Source of the DNA: Acanthosepion esculentum
Taxonomy: Eukaryota > Mollusca > Cephalopoda > Sepiida > Sepiidae
Direction of reading: 5' to 3'
DNA: 64,000 nt
Assembly (NCBI GenBank): GCA_964036315.1
Contig: OZ038509.1
Location: 28,423,968-28,487,967 of the forward strand
Under the pieces are notes generated by a model. It searched no databases, was not told the DNA's origin, and saw nothing but the letters and a program-made list of their open reading frames with translations. Of this stretch, positions 12,420 to 41,382 are shown piece by piece. The stretch's first letter is position 1, and each line of letters starts with the position of its first letter. A program made the position numbers and the translations under genes.

Positions 12420-12880
12420 AATTTATAGCTATGTTTACAGTTAACAGTGAGTTCCTTCCTTTGGTTTAAGACATGGGTCTTGTCTTTAAATCTAATGATT
12501 TCAAATTTGTCATTAAGACACAAATAACAAGGAGCATATAGAGAATTACATGTTCAAGCTCTCTTAATTTCCATTTAACAGTAGGTGTCTTCTTTTTCTC
12601 CTTTAAACTCCAAAAATACGTGGATAATGAAGTCTTGTACTTATGATTACTACTGTTGAAAGATTGCACATGTCCCCGCCAACGTTCTTTGAATGTATTC
12701 ATAGTACTTCCAAGGTATTTTTTTTTTAATATTGGGGTTTTCTCGTGTAGAAATTGTACTCAGATAAACTGGAGAACTAGTTAAACAATTATTCTGTAAT
12801 AGACAATTATTCGGATTCCTACAATTATCATTCTGGCATTCCTCGAATCTTTTGGCATTTCTCCATCTATCCAAATCATT
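12420..12880 (-). pseudogene. Penelope-like element, C-terminal GIY-YIG endonuclease
   Basis: The minus strand reads CRNPNNCLLQNNCLTSSPVY, then KYLGSTMNTFKERWRGHVQS, then KYKTSLSTYFWSLKEK, and finally the downstream DKTHVLNQRKEL. The YLGST and R..H spacing fits a GIY-YIG nuclease as found at the C-terminus of Penelope-like RTs. The frame shifts near 12710 and the RT part is missing. It is broken and probably 5'-truncated. Confidence 0.8.
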
Positions 12881-12899
12881 ACAATAAGATCAGGCATAA

Positions 12900-13195
12900 G
12901 TTGACTTAAATGTGTTCCACCGTAACGGAATAACTCAGCTGGAAGGCCGTCAACCCCAACAGCTCATGTTGAGTCCCTCCATGCCACGATGGTTGGCTGA
13001 CATGTTCTACTACTATGGGTCTTTGGGGTATTTTCTCGAGAACCTCAAGGTTCACATTTGAAGGCCTATTCAGTAGCCCATCAAAGTGTTTCTTCCATCT
13101 CTTGACCATGCCATCCACGTCTGTGAAGAGATTATTGCTGTCCTGAGAGGAGCAATCTTGGTGGATCTGGGGCAAAATACTTGTTTCATCTAGTA
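12900..13195 (-). pseudogene. LINE RT linker fragment
   Basis: The minus-strand frame contains VDGMVKRWKKHFDGLLNRPS then EVLEKIPQRP, the segment between endonuclease and RT in CR1/RTE-type animal LINEs. It continues the LINE at 14.1-15.3 kb on the same strand after an insertion. RT catalytic motifs are absent. Confidence 0.65.
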
Positions 13196-13199
13196 GTAC

Positions 13200-13930
13200 A
13201 TCTGCTTGGTATTATTTGAATTCGCTACATTCTATATTTCATCTGCTAGATCTGAACACCATTTTCCTGCACTTTAAGCTTTTGCAGCTTTAAACTTATT
13301 GCAGAGTTTACTGTGTTGTGTGAGACTACCCACCTCTGCAACTCGCTGCACAAAGATATAGACCCCACGTCGTAGAATTTCTGTGCGGTGGATCGAGCGA
13401 GAGGTAGGCTCACAGGTAAAAGAAAAACACAACTACAAACTTGGGTAGGACGAAAAGAGGAGAGAAGGTGTGTGACCTTTTTGTGGATGATAACTCTTGG
13501 TTGATTCTCGGCTGGCGGAAAAAATATATCCTAACTAACAATGTCCGTCTGCTAATGGGTCGCTCTTCGATGTTACGTGCTCCGGCCTAAATCAACCTTC
13601 CTCGAACCTAAACTAAGTCTAACTACCCGTGGCCCAAAGCGCTGCCGTATATATGGAGAATCCTCTTTCATCATTTCCGGACAAGGGACACCCACGAATA
13701 AACCCATAACTTTTTCATGACCATTTCTCTCTTTGAAGAAAGTGGACATAAAAATATTTCTTAGCCTAGCTGACTCCGATTCAGGGACATTAAATTCAAA
13801 CCCTTTTAAGTTTTGACCAGAGCCGGTCTTTTTCCTATCTTAGTATTTTGACAAGTACTTAACACTTATCTACCCTTTTCGCCATATGTTTTTATCTAGA
13901 TTCCTAATCTAATCATTTGGTCTTGAAGTT
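13200..13930. other. Unassigned insertion within the LINE
   Basis: Balanced-GC sequence separating two collinear parts of one LINE. No ORF over 60 codons and no tRNA boxes were found. Probably another repeat inserted into the LINE. Confidence 0.35.
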
Positions 13931-13964
13931 TGATGCCCAGGTCAAATCTAACTAATCTTCTCGC

Positions 13965-14062
13965 ACATATGTGTGCGCGCGCACGCACACACAGATGTGG
14001 GGGTGTATATATACACACACACAGATGTGCGGGCGCACACACACACACACGTGTGCGCATAT
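13965..14062. repeat. (CA)n/(TG)n microsatellite
   Basis: Blocks of CACACA, TGTGCGCGCG and TATATACACAC. Open frames on both strands here are repeat artefacts. Confidence 0.9.
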
Positions 14063-14077
14063 ATCCGAATCATAGTG

Positions 14078-15330
14078 TCACAGTTGTTCTTTGGACATGC
14101 CTTTTTGCAACGTCGAACTTCGTATCTGATTCTTTCTTGCAATGATCACCTTGATAGCATCATCATTTTCATCAAACCAGTCTCGATGTTTTGCTGGCAT
14201 TTTACCCAGAACTACCTCAACCGCTTCATATATATTCTTCAAAGAGTCCCATGAAGATGTATCATTGATTTCATTAAATCGTTGTTTTAATGATTCCTGC
14301 GTTTCCAAGGAATGCAGTTTTGCGACATTCAGACGAGCAGTAGGCTTTCCATTGTTTTGTCTAGTTGCTGATTTAAGAACAAAATCAGTCCAACAATCTG
14401 CACCACGCATAGATCTAACAATATAAACACCCTGTATATCTCTCTTGCAGACGATGACAATCAATGAGATGACATTGGTGTAAACGGGGATGCATCCACG
14501 TAGTAATATGATCACCCCTGTGCTTGAATTGAGTGCCGGAGATTAAACTCGGTGTAGAGTTCAAGAAGTATTAAACTATTGGTGTTGATTTTCCTGGCGC
14601 CATATTTCCCAAACTACTCCAGGTCTCCCAATCTGCACCAACTCGGGCGTTGAAGTCAGCAAAGAGGATAATCTTGTCATTTTTTGGAATCATGTTGAGT
14701 ATACTTCTCAAAGATTCATAGAAGAGTCTTTAAAATGTTGGTACTGTCCATTGTTCGAGCATAGGCACTAATGATTGCAGCGTACCGTGATCCATTCAGA
14801 TGTAGGCAAAGGGTCATTAAACGCTCACTGACTCCTTTAGGATGTTCAGCAAGTTTTGGTACAAGTGTGTTACGTACAGCAAACCCCACACCAGCTACTC
14901 TATCCTCCTCAGTGCACTTTCCCTTCCGGAAAAAAGTGTAACCACCTCCAACTTCTTGAAGTTGACCATCACCACCTAAACAAGTTTCCGAGTGAGCAGT
15001 TACATCTATAGAATATCTCTCTAGCTCCCGAGACACCACTGCTGTTCTGCGTTTGAGGAGCAAATCCCACAGGATTATCTACGAGATAGTTTCAGTTCCA
15101 TCATTAGTTCAAGCACCAAACAGACATCCACCAACTGCGCTATACTGGCCCAATGAATGAGACAAGGCAATTTTTGGATCACCTTTTTTAGACCCTTGCA
15201 GCAATCTTCTGGTGAGCAGTGCTCTCCTTAAAAGGGCTGCTCAGACACCCCTCAAAGAACTGAAAGCCACCCGCCTCAATGAAGGTGAGCTAGCGACTTT
15301 ACATCTACCCAGAGGCCGTCAAATGTGCAG
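14078..15330 (-). pseudogene. LINE AP-endonuclease region (CFDP2-like LINE family)
   Basis: From 15063 on the minus strand: SIDVTAHSETCLGGDGQLQE, GGGYTFFRKGK, DRVAGVGFAVRNTLVPKL, SERLMTLCLHL and IISAYA. Then come IILFADFNARVGADWETW (near 14640) and RGADCWTDFVL (14420-14400), followed by an alpha-helical linker to 14078. These are conserved blocks of the exonuclease/endonuclease/phosphatase fold of animal LINEs that are often misannotated as craniofacial development protein 2. A frameshift and stops between 14716 and 14515 break it. The region 15064-15330 looks like its leader. Confidence 0.85.
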
Positions 15331-15434
15331 GCCAGCAGCTATGCACTTCCAGCCTGTATGTGTCACTGCATCACCATTGGACTTGGAAAAAATAAACTAT
15401 AAAGATGTCAATAATGCCTGTGCGGGTTTTAAAC
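15331..15434 (+). repeat. Dispersed repeat, copy A
   Basis: GGCCAGCAGCTATGCACTTCC, then TGTCACTGCATCACCAT, then TAATGCCTGTGCGGGTTTTA. The same blocks recur in order at 15793-15899. Unknown family. It is followed by (TA)n. Confidence 0.65.
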
Positions 15435-15436
15435 AT

Positions 15437-15468
<32 letters not shown>

Positions 15469-15472
15469 CTCA
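15435..15472. repeat. (TA)n microsatellite
   Basis: About 18 TA units directly after dispersed repeat copy A. Confidence 0.9.
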
Positions 15473-15749
15473 ATATATAACTTCCATTAAGTTAACCGAT
15501 TTAATGTGTCAATGTCTGTATTTCCTCAAACAATTTACATTTGAAATAGAAATGTTACATCTAACTCAATCATGTCTCTCCCCCCTCACTTCGTTAATTT
15601 ACATATACTTAGTACTGCCCGTCATAAATGTGTAAATTTCTTTTCATTTTTCGTTTCAACCTTTGGAAGTAAAATCTGATGATCCACGGCCCTTTAAAAG
15701 GGCTGTGGTGAAATAATTTATTATATGGAACCTTAAAGTGGTGTTTTTA

Positions 15750-15782
<33 letters not shown>
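15750..15782. repeat. (TA)n microsatellite
   Basis: About 15 TA units just before dispersed repeat copy B. Confidence 0.9.
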
Positions 15783-15784
<2 letters not shown>

Positions 15785-15792
15785 TGTGTGTA

Positions 15793-15899
15793 GGTCAGCA
15801 GCTATGCATTTCCTACCTATCAGCCCTTTATGTATCACTACATCGCCATAATAGCTATAAGCTGGCAAGTTGTCAGTAATGCCCGTGCAGGTTTTATGG
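15793..15899 (+). repeat. Dispersed repeat, copy B
   Basis: Same order of blocks as copy A at 15331-15434 (CAGCAGCTATGCA, TATCACTACATCGCCAT, TAATGCCCGTGCAGGTTTTA), diverged. Both copies adjoin (TA)n, but on opposite sides. Confidence 0.65.
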
Positions 15900-16204
15900 T
15901 TGAATGCAGCTTGCACAGCATTGCATCAACCCTCACCACCAAAGCCACATTGCCCAGAGACAAGCAGTTGCAAGATATCTAGTGTGCTCATGAGGCAGGT
16001 TTCCTTCTCTTAGGAGATTGCCAGAAGGCTTGAGGTCCCACCCGCAGTGGGCTAACCATGCAGCTGGATACCAGCCAAAATATTTCTATGGCTTTGCATA
16101 GAGATAACTATATGGCCTTCAGTCTATGCTTGAAATGCACTGGATGTTCAACACTCCTGATACTGTTGTTCTATAAAGGGCCAATTCATTCTCTGTTGAA
16201 GACA

Positions 16205-16625
16205 CAAGTACAGATTGAGATGGACAGGCCATGTTATTTGTATGGCAGATGACAGAATGCCAAAAGAGTTATTATATAGAGAATTGGAAATGGGAAAAAG
16301 ACTGCAGCACAAGCCAAAACTTCATTACAAAGATTACTTTAAAAAGTCGCTATACAATTGCAATATTGGTCTGGATAACAGAGAGACTAGCTGAAGACCG
16401 GGTTTCTTTGAGAGATGGTATTGCTGATGGCATCACAAAAATATGCAGAACTGAAGAGAGGAGTTTGGAAGGGATCCCTGAATTGCTATGAAGTGCCAAC
16501 CTGGCCATGTGCCCAATGCAATCGGATATGTCTGTCCAAGGCAGGTCTGCTCAGTCACCAGAAATCACACCAACAATCTATTGCATATGAGATGCTTTGA
16601 ATGGCCAAACTAAAAGACATATTAA
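16205..16625 (+). pseudogene. LINE RT C-terminal fragment with C2H2 finger
   Basis: In shifting plus-strand frames it reads GHVIRM-type sequence (near 16220), ENWKWEKDC, YTIAILVWITERLAEDRVSL, then CAQCNRICLSKAGLLSHQKS and a final His. The last is a C2H2 finger (C-x2-C-x12-H-x3-H) that ends this LINE family's ORF2. It belongs to the same broad family as 14.1-15.3 kb and 53.0-53.4 kb but lies on the other strand from the first. Confidence 0.75.
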
Positions 16626-16820
16626 AGTGATGATGATGAAAGTCAAAATCAACCACCTGGAGATGATTTGATATACCACATATATAACAAAAAACACAGA
16701 TCAATGGCTGGCTTTATGAGCCATTGTTGTCCACACAACGAATGAATGCAATCTTGTTGAAGGGAGAGTTTAACTGATGGATTGGATGTCATTGATGGTC
16801 ATACTTGCTTTGCTAGTCGA

Positions 16821-16824
16821 CAAC

Positions 16825-16859
<35 letters not shown>
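16821..16859. repeat. (TA)n microsatellite
   Basis: About 19 TA units. Confidence 0.9.
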
Positions 16860-16862
<3 letters not shown>

Positions 16863-17069
16863 TTCATCAGCATTGTACGTACCTGAAGATTGTACTGAAT
16901 ATAAATCTCAGTCATAGCTTTTGATGTAAGGTACTATTAATATATATTTTACAGCTCTATAGTGCCACAGAGCACCGTTTTAGTAACACCAAAAACTAAG
17001 TAAAATATTTGCAAACTGATGATATATGTGCATGATCAGATATATGCATGGTTGCTTGTATCAATATTT

Positions 17070-17640
17070 ATATACATATAGTGACATGGCGCTCAATTTT
17101 AACTGTTCAATCAGATTCATCTCCCTATCTAGAATGAGTTTTGTTTTGTCGAAGAAACAAATTTAGAGTCATTTCACAACTAATAAGAATCGGTCAGCTA
17201 CGCTCATGTGAGATACATTAACAAATTGTAAGGGATGAGCTTTGGTGTATTTGACAATTTAATGGGTAAAGAATAAAGGAATATTGTACGATGTATATAC
17301 AAAGGAATCATCTTTCAGCTTGGATGCAATCCAGTTAACCAAGGGGAAACAGAACAAACATTATTCCAAAATCCTATATATCACATATTGGAAAGAACCA
17401 ACTCTCGTGAACATTCTGCATCAACTTTTTGTCAGTTATTATGAACACCAAATTCCTGAAACACAAACATTTGAGCTGACATCCAATATCAGTTAAGTGA
17501 ACTTGTATGCATGTCCCTCCATATTTTGTAATATAAAATTTATTTACAAATGTTAATATGGTGTTTGTTGTTTGGCAGTCCATATTTGTGTTCCTGAGTG
17601 AACCTACCTTTACCTGGAATTCATACCTTTATATGTTGCA
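17070..17640 (+). repeat. Dispersed repeat pair, downstream copy
   Basis: Aligns with 28140-28980 in the same orientation. Shared blocks are GACATG..CTCAAT..TTAACTGTT, AGAATCGGTCA, ATTTAATGGGTAAA, AACCAAGGGGAAACAGAACA, ACATTTGARCTGACATCCAA and AAAATTTATTTACAAATGTT. This copy lies just 3' of ILF2. The family is unknown and no coding is visible. Confidence 0.8.
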
Positions 17641-17844
17641 CATTCATAAAATACATATATCTGATACAGAGTGTAAATCCTTGTAATTTAATTGACTTAA
17701 ATATACAAAATAGATAAAATGTTTCATTAAAAAGTATAGATGCAAATGAACATTTCCCTAAGTTCATGTAAATTTTACAGCAGAAAAAAAAAAAAATTTC
17801 TCAAAGCATTTTTTTTGGTAAAACAAAACAAAAAAAACACCATA

Positions 17845-17968
17845 TAAAATGAACTAAAATGTTTATTCTGGAAATGAATTAAATGATGGTGGTGGAGGAG
17901 GAGGAACATTGATGAGCTGTCAACTGACTCCTAGTGTTACAATCATGCTGTGTGTGAGCGAGTGTCAC
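17845..17968 (-). other. ILF2: ILF2 3' UTR exon with poly(A) signal
   Basis: A pyrimidine-rich acceptor (TTTCTTCTTACAG) ends at 17969. The exon runs through a CCTCCTCCTCCACCACC stretch to AATAAA at 17867-17862 on the minus strand; cleavage would fall near 17845. This explains the donor found five bases after the stop codon. The exact 3' end is inferred. Confidence 0.75.
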
Positions 17969-18829
17969 CTGTAAGAAGAAAAACAAGAAATTAATTTTTT
18001 ATCTTTTAAATATATTTCATATTTTAATACATCTTTTTCAAAAACTAAATGTAGCATCAACTGTTGGTTGATTTTATTTTAATAAACTGAGGAAATATTA
18101 ATTATACAAACACAGATCAATTTCTTTAATAAATTCTTATTTTGCTTTTGTCAGACTTGCACTTGGCTGTTATCTGCATTTCATGTTAACTAGAAACCTT
18201 AATTTCAGTGACAACTGCACTGATAAGCTATTAAAAGAAACAAAACTCTGAACTACTAAACCTGCTACAAAACTCTAAACTTTTGCTAGCACATAGTTTG
18301 CAAGACTAATTGCACCTAATGAAAGGTTTTGCTTTTGAATAGCTCCTCCTACTCCCCCAGCTCATGACATAACTAAAACAAATTATAACCAACACCCTGT
18401 TGTATTGGGTAATCAAAAAGTTAAGTTTTTCATTTTGTTACATTATCTTCCACCATATTCCAAACAAACAATGTCATGATTGAGGAAGAGTTTCCAATTC
18501 TACAATCAGTTTCTTTGAAGATTGGCCCTTTGTAGTTATATTAAGTAGGTCATTTGGTTTGCACTATTAATCATGTGTATTCCTCATTGGTTTAAAGCTG
18601 TCCTGCACAAGGTTTCTGAAGGTCAATTTTTGTATTCATCAAAATAAATCACCAAAAAATCAATTTTGGAGAGGCATAACATTATTCAACTAAGTGCCTA
18701 AGATGGATGTATTAACTATTTGTTGCAAGTAATGATTTCATTTGGTTATCAAAGCCCAAATGTGATTACCAAGCATTGTTCAGCTAGAAATCTTAAGTAC
18801 GAAACTTAAAAAAACTGCTATCCAGTTAC

Positions 18830-35052
<16,223 letters not shown>

Positions 35053-35849
35053 GGGTGGTCCACCGCGGCCCCGGACGTTTCTGAAGTTGGGGCGGAAAAA
35101 ACTTCTAAAATTAATGCAAATATACAAATAGTTACCAAAGAGAAACATCTCCAGTTTGTTAAGACTACCACCAAAGCACTGGAAAAGGACACTATTAAGC
35201 CACACTGAGATGGCAACACTCATCAATAATACTATAGTATTAAGAAAAAAATAAATGCCCTTTAGAACATTGCAGCTTGCTATACCTTGTTTCCTGAAAC
35301 AGTTCAGTTTCCAGGTTAAAAAAAAAAAAAGTCATCAACTGGCAGTACAAGAGTTAAAAAAAAAATAGCCTTCTTAACCTTTATTATAACTTTTTGCTCA
35401 TTGTCAATTTTAAATTCTCTTTGCAATCTTGGATTTTTTTTTTTACAGACTGAACTATCTTCAATATGAAACTTCAAAGTTTTAATCTTTTCAATTTGCC
35501 ATCTTTAATCTATATTTGCAAAGAGCCTTCACAAAATCATTAATGAAAACTGTATACAGCTTTCAATTATCTCCTAAAAACATTTTTCATCGGTGGTGGG
35601 GAAAGGGCATTTCTTAGCATGACATGCTCCAGATAAAACAGCTATAACAAATCAGATCGAGTATGTATGACTAGTTTAAAAGTAAAGATTCCATTTGACA
35701 AAGGAGATAATAGAAAGTAACATTTATTTTTATTTTTTTTAAACTGAACCTATCTTGAAATTATTAATACAAAATTTTGCAAAGTGGGATTTGATACTGA
35801 TACAAATGTTTTCTGTACTTTTTAATTTATTTTTTTTTTTGGTCAGTAA

Positions 35850-36315
35850 AAAAGCGTTAAAAAAATATCGACATTTTGAGGAAAATTAGCAAATTTAAAG
35901 TTAAATTGATTGGAAACAAATTTTTTTAAATGTGTACACTGAAATTGATAGTATTTTAAATTATATTTTTAGAAAGCATTTTCAGTTGTAAAGTACCTAA
36001 AATTAAAATATTAGATAATTGGCTAAAATGTTTTGTTAATTTTAAAAAAATTACCTGGTAGTTAAAAAAATAAAAAAAACATTTTTACTTAGAATTCATA
36101 AATTTATGTCAATTCTGGTCCACCATACTTAAACCTCTCAACACCTTCAGCTATCAATATATTGATGGAAAAGTGAGAATAAAAAGACCCTGAGGTCAAG
36201 AAATGCTTGCACAGAAAATTTTATGCAATAAGTAACATTGGTTTCAGAACAGATTAATTTAACTTTAAATTTGCTAATCTTCCACAAATGTTTCAGAAAT
36301 TTCATTTTTGTAAGA
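35850..36315. repeat. MITE-like element with inverted ends
   Basis: AAATTAGCAAATTTAAAGTTAAATTGAT at 35883-35910 is inverted at 36250-36278, with partial pairing extending into flanking TTTCAGAAA and CATTT sequence. About 0.45 kb, non-coding, in the ILF2 first intron. Confidence 0.6.
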
Positions 36316-37004
36316 TTTTTATAGCTGAGAATACACTTTTGTTTATAAATGTCCCAAAATAAAAATAAATGAATCTATTAAAAATCATTCTAATTTCTAT
36401 TTAAAATACATCACAGTATATTACTTTCTAAAATTAGAAAATTTAATCCTTAAGCTTTCAGTTGTGCTTAAGAAAGCTTCAAGATTTTTCATTTAATGGA
36501 AATACATTTAAACCTTAGGTATACAGAATTTTTGAAAATTTCCTAGGTAAAACCCTTGTATCTCAGACCACAGTCAAAAGTCTACCACATAATTTTGTAC
36601 ACATCTTGCCATAAAGAAGACAAATCCGTTGTCAATTTTTCTAATTTGAGGAATTAAATGTTCATGGCCAAAGTCAAATTATCTCTAAACAAAAAAAAAA
36701 GAGAGATCACCTTTTATATTTATCCAAGAACTTTAATATGCTGTATAATTTAGATTCCTGGGTGAAAAAAACAACTGAGATATTGATAACTTTGTGACTA
36801 TTTACAAAAATTAAATCTGTGTCAGTGATGGTCAGACCCTTGTTGATTTGACATGGAATGGCTTCAAAAATAATAATTGTTGGATTTTATTAAATTTTTA
36901 AGATTTATTTACAAATGAAATTATTATTATTTTTCTTAAACATCTGTTACCCTTGACTTAATTTTATGAAATTAAAAATTTTTTTTATGAAATTAAAATT
37001 TCAG

Positions 37005-37210
37005 CCTTTTCATATTTATATTAGTTAGGGCTCCTTGGAGAATTTAAATCCATTTGTTCTTGCCAAACAGAAATACCATTTACCAAAAATCTGCTCTGAA
37101 ATGTAAAATAAAATGCAATAAAACTGACATTTAACTAGAAAAACTTAATGGCTTTTATAAATAATAAGGACACTATTTTCAATGAATAATGAATTTTTAC
37201 AAGAATTGTT
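37005..37210 (+). repeat. Dispersed repeat, copy 1
   Basis: TTAGTTAGGGCTCCTTGGAG, ATCTGCTCTGAAATGTAAAA, TGCAATAAAACTGACATTTA and GGACACTATTTTC. Related copies are at 39660-39870 (same strand) and 45060-45270 (opposite strand). Confidence 0.7.
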
Positions 37211-37944
37211 TTCATTTTCATTTTTTTTGTTTAATGTTAATTAGAAAAATTAAATTTTAACCTTTAGCACTGCATTATTAATATTACTTCCCTTTCCACT
37301 ACATTCTTTTTCATGGCCTCTCAATTGAAGTATCCTTATTGTTAATTTCACCAAGTTGTTTTCTGTTGTCATAGCAGGATATTCAAACACTATTGTTCAG
37401 GGATCAGTGTTACCTTCAGTGGCAGGATAAACTTTTTATACAGCAAATGAAGTTACATATGGATAATGGTTAAATCTTTTAAAATTCTCTTTTTAATTTC
37501 AGCCTCTTAGGTGATAAGTGAAAACTATATTTACTAATCATAAACGGAAAAGCTTAACACAAATCAGACGCCAACATTTTTAAAAGAATCTAATTTTTTT
37601 TTGTATATGTATAAATGTTCAGATTTTTATAAGTAAGAGCAAAATTATCATAAAATAAGAGCGATAACTACAGCAAATTTCAAGTCAACATTTCTTAAAT
37701 TCAATAAAATATTGGATTATGGAGAATATTTTAAATTTTAAAGATTACCCAGTATTTATAAATTATATTATAAAAAAATAAATGCACTTATATCATTTTC
37801 TTCAATTACATTTTATAGATAAAGTCTCCATAGAACAACGTTAGGCCTGTCAACACAGCTACTGTTGGGTTAAAAAATCCATGTCCGTCATATTTTAAAG
37901 TAAATATTTGTTTCCAATTAGATTAATTATATTTAAATCAGCTG

Positions 37945-38045
37945 ATACGGTAGAGTAATGGATAGTGGCTCAGATTGTGGAATTGGAGAGCCAAGTTCGA
38001 ATTCCAGTCAAATCCATTATATTCACTTGCATATGAATCCTCTAA
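37945..38045 (+). repeat. tRNA-like SINE fragment
   Basis: GGTAGAGTAATGGATAGTGGC resembles a tRNA D-arm/box A, and GTTCGAATTCC at 37995-38005 is a box B match about 35 bases on. The paired AGCCAAGTTCGAATTCCAGT could form a T-arm-like helix only weakly. Antisense to ILF2, in its first intron. A real tRNA gene is unlikely because the stems do not close. Confidence 0.55.
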
Positions 38046-39659
38046 TTTTTAACTAAAACAGTAAAATAAATAAAATCATTTGCTGGCAAAGTAAGTTGAC
38101 TATCAGTTTGGCTTTGAATTTAAGCCAAAGTTCAGATGACGATTTTTGCTATTCTCTGTCTACAATCAATAACCTGCAAAAATTTACCATTGGTCTGTTT
38201 AAAAAAAATCTCTTGCAACATTATAAGCTTGATAAAGCTTTATTTGCTTAGTTAACATCAACAGGTAAACCTTAAGTTTAAAAGATTTTTTAAAACCTTT
38301 TACATTTTAAACTTCAGGTATAGCTGTTCTTTGGCAGTATATAAGAATATTAAGAAAACAAAAAATGAAATTTTTTTTTTTTACATTAAATGATTACTTT
38401 TTACTTTTTGTCACTTTATACTTTTTGTCACACAATGACTAATATTTTAAAATAATTCTGCAATAAGCAAAATGTACAAATTTCACTTAGTAACAAGTAA
38501 TGTGCAAATGAACATATAGATTAACAGGGGAGCTAATCAGAAAGAGCAATTATTTCTTTTAATTCTTTCTGAACATGTTAATTGCAAGTCAGTGTTTTTA
38601 ATAAATCATTCATTTACTTAATCTAAATATATTTTTAGATTATTAAAACGGTTATAATAACAGTTCAAAAGTTGAAAGAATTTTGAAGTAATTAGCAAAT
38701 TAATATATTAAAATTTAGTTTTATTGCAGTTTCTATTTTCTTATTCGGCATTGTGAAATTAAAACCAAACTACAGTTAATTTATCTGTCCTTATTTATAT
38801 ATATAACTGCAAATATTTAACATTTTATAAATAAATATTTTGTAACATTCTATAAATAAAAAAATGAAAGAGGATTGATTTTTTTATGAATTCATTTATA
38901 CATTGACATTCCTATTACAAATGTACAAAAAAAAAAAAAAAAAAAAATCATTGATTCCTTAGAAACAAATAGGCATTGATAATTATTTTATTTTTGGTTA
39001 ATTTTGAAATTAGAGTTGTAGTATGCCTCAAAGTATTTTGCAATGTTTATACCTACATGTAAATTGTTTTTTAAGCTGTAAATAAATTCTCTGGTTCTGT
39101 AGGCTACATTGAGAAAATTTGACGTAAAAATTGTCTAATCTTGTAAATGACAAAAGATAAAATTTAAGTTTTGGGTGTTTTTATCAACATGTTGCATTGT
39201 TTACAGAAGTGCATGACGATTTTAAGTACTTTAAATGTCTCCAACTTATAATTTTTACATCATAATGTGATAAAATAGGTAAATGCCCAAAACTTAAAGC
39301 AATTTTATCACCAAAATCTTGTTTCTTTGGTGCCAATGTACCATAAATGTTCTCCAGTGAATGTACTTAAACAAAGCCAGTAATGATGGACGGATAAATG
39401 CAACAGAGTCCAAACTATTGTCGATCACTTCAAAATGGTAGATTTTATCAAAATTTGTTATTTTTGAACTAAGCATGTAAATTTACACCTAAATACAACG
39501 GTTCCAGAAATTTTTTATTAGATACTTAGGCGGTGCTTAAGATGCAAATTACCCAACCCCCATCCACCCACTCACATACAGACTTTTTCTTTTTTACATA
39601 TTAATTTTAATTTACACTTATTAAAATTTTTGAAACTGACAAATTTTTTTGTAGCACTT

Positions 39660-39870
39660 AATGTTTATATTAGTTAAGGACAAGTCTTCAGAATTTAAAT
39701 CATGAAAATTTTGGGTCAAATAGGAGCCATAGTTACAGAAATTCTGCACAGAATTGTCAAAAAAATGCAATGAAAAGACATTTAATTAGAAAATCATTTA
39801 CTTTTATGGACACTATTGTCTTAACGGGGGGGGGGGGTAATGAATTTTTACTAGAATAAATCATCAACTT
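39660..39870 (+). repeat. Dispersed repeat, copy 2
   Basis: Same blocks as 37005-37210 (TTAGTTAAGGACAAGTCTTC, TGCAATGAAAAGACATTTAA, GGACACTATTGTC), with an 11-base G run at about 39827-39837. Confidence 0.7.
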
Positions 39871-40889
39871 TTAAATCTTCAAAATTTTGTATTAATTTAT
39901 AGCATCAAGTGTATAGTTAGATTAAAACTGCATTTACTAATCATAAATGGAAAAGCTCATTACAATTCAACAATTACCAATATTTTAAAAAGATTTTTTA
40001 ATTTATACACTTAGTAAATACAAACATTCGTACCCCATTATCAGAAAATGAGAGTTACCTATTGCAATGTCAATTCACCAGGGCATTACACCCACAGGCA
40101 CTGAATTACTTGAAATTTGGCACAAAGGTTCCCCTTTATGAGTTCGGAAAGGGTGCCAAATTATTTTTTGCTAGACTTTACCGTTCCAATTTTAAGAGAG
40201 TGTGTGTGTGTGTAATTTTCCTATTTTGCCTCTAAATTGAGGCTGCGCAATGTCACCGAATCTCAGTGTTTCTTAAAAATTTAAAGAAAAATATTTCCAT
40301 ACCTTCAATATTTCTGAAATTTGGTATGTAGGGCAAATAAGAAGTGTAGAATCCAAATATTTAACTATTTCAAGCCTACACTTGATAGAAAACTTTATTT
40401 TACTCACCCAAATACAGGACCCCAAAATCAACAACTTTTCACCTATGTAGCTTACAATCAGTCTATTGAAAATACGTCCTCTTCAATTTTCATATTTTTT
40501 GCCTAACATCTACAATGCCTGCTGAAGTTCACCAAAAATTCTTTCAGGGTTTTAAGTCTACTTTAGAAGATATGACCCTGCCAAAGTTAGAGGTTTTTCC
40601 CCTATGTATGTGCAGGATTTCCAAGGAAGATTATAATTAAAGACAACCATGCTAATGCTCCATGACCTCTAAAATGTTGATATTGTGCTAAGTAACTTCT
40701 TAAACTATTCAATAAGATTTTTTTTTAGATTAAAAAAAAAAAAAAAAAAAAAAAAATTTTTTTTTTTTTGCAGATATTACTTTTTGTAGATAGATTCTCT
40801 TTAAAAAGTGGTAAACATTGCCTCATGTATGATAATCAACAGGTGCATAGATAATTTGTAAGTGGCACTTAAATGAAGTTAAAAGAAAT

Positions 40890-41348
40890 TGTTTCTTTTA
40901 ATTTTATTTTGGTAAATTATTTTCATGAAACAAAAAACATTTTATTTTTTCATTCTCAAAAAAAGTCATAAGATAAATGTGAATCGTTAAAACATTTGTA
41001 GTTGGCACTTAACATATTTATATAGTTGAAGAAAATGCTTTCATTACTTTTTTAATTTTTCAAAAAATTTTTCAAAATTATTTTCATGAAACAAAAATAT
41101 TTGATTTTGTTTTAATCAGAAGAAAGTCATAATAAAAATGAATATAAAAGTCTTTAAAAGATTACATTTAACTAAACTATGTACTAAAGTCTGTTAAACA
41201 TGGCCCCTAGTAGGGTAATCAATAGTGCATAGAATATTTAGACCTATTCATTAAGTTGAAAGAAATGCTTTCATTACTGTTTGTAACCTAATTAATAACT
41301 CTTGTTTTTAATTTTTTTTTAAATTTATGAAACAAAAAGGATTTTTTC

Positions 41349-41382
<34 letters not shown>

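Noticed and set aside
37945..38045. Functional tRNA gene
   Set aside because: Box A/B-like sequences are present but acceptor and anticodon stems do not close, so it is listed as a SINE fragment.
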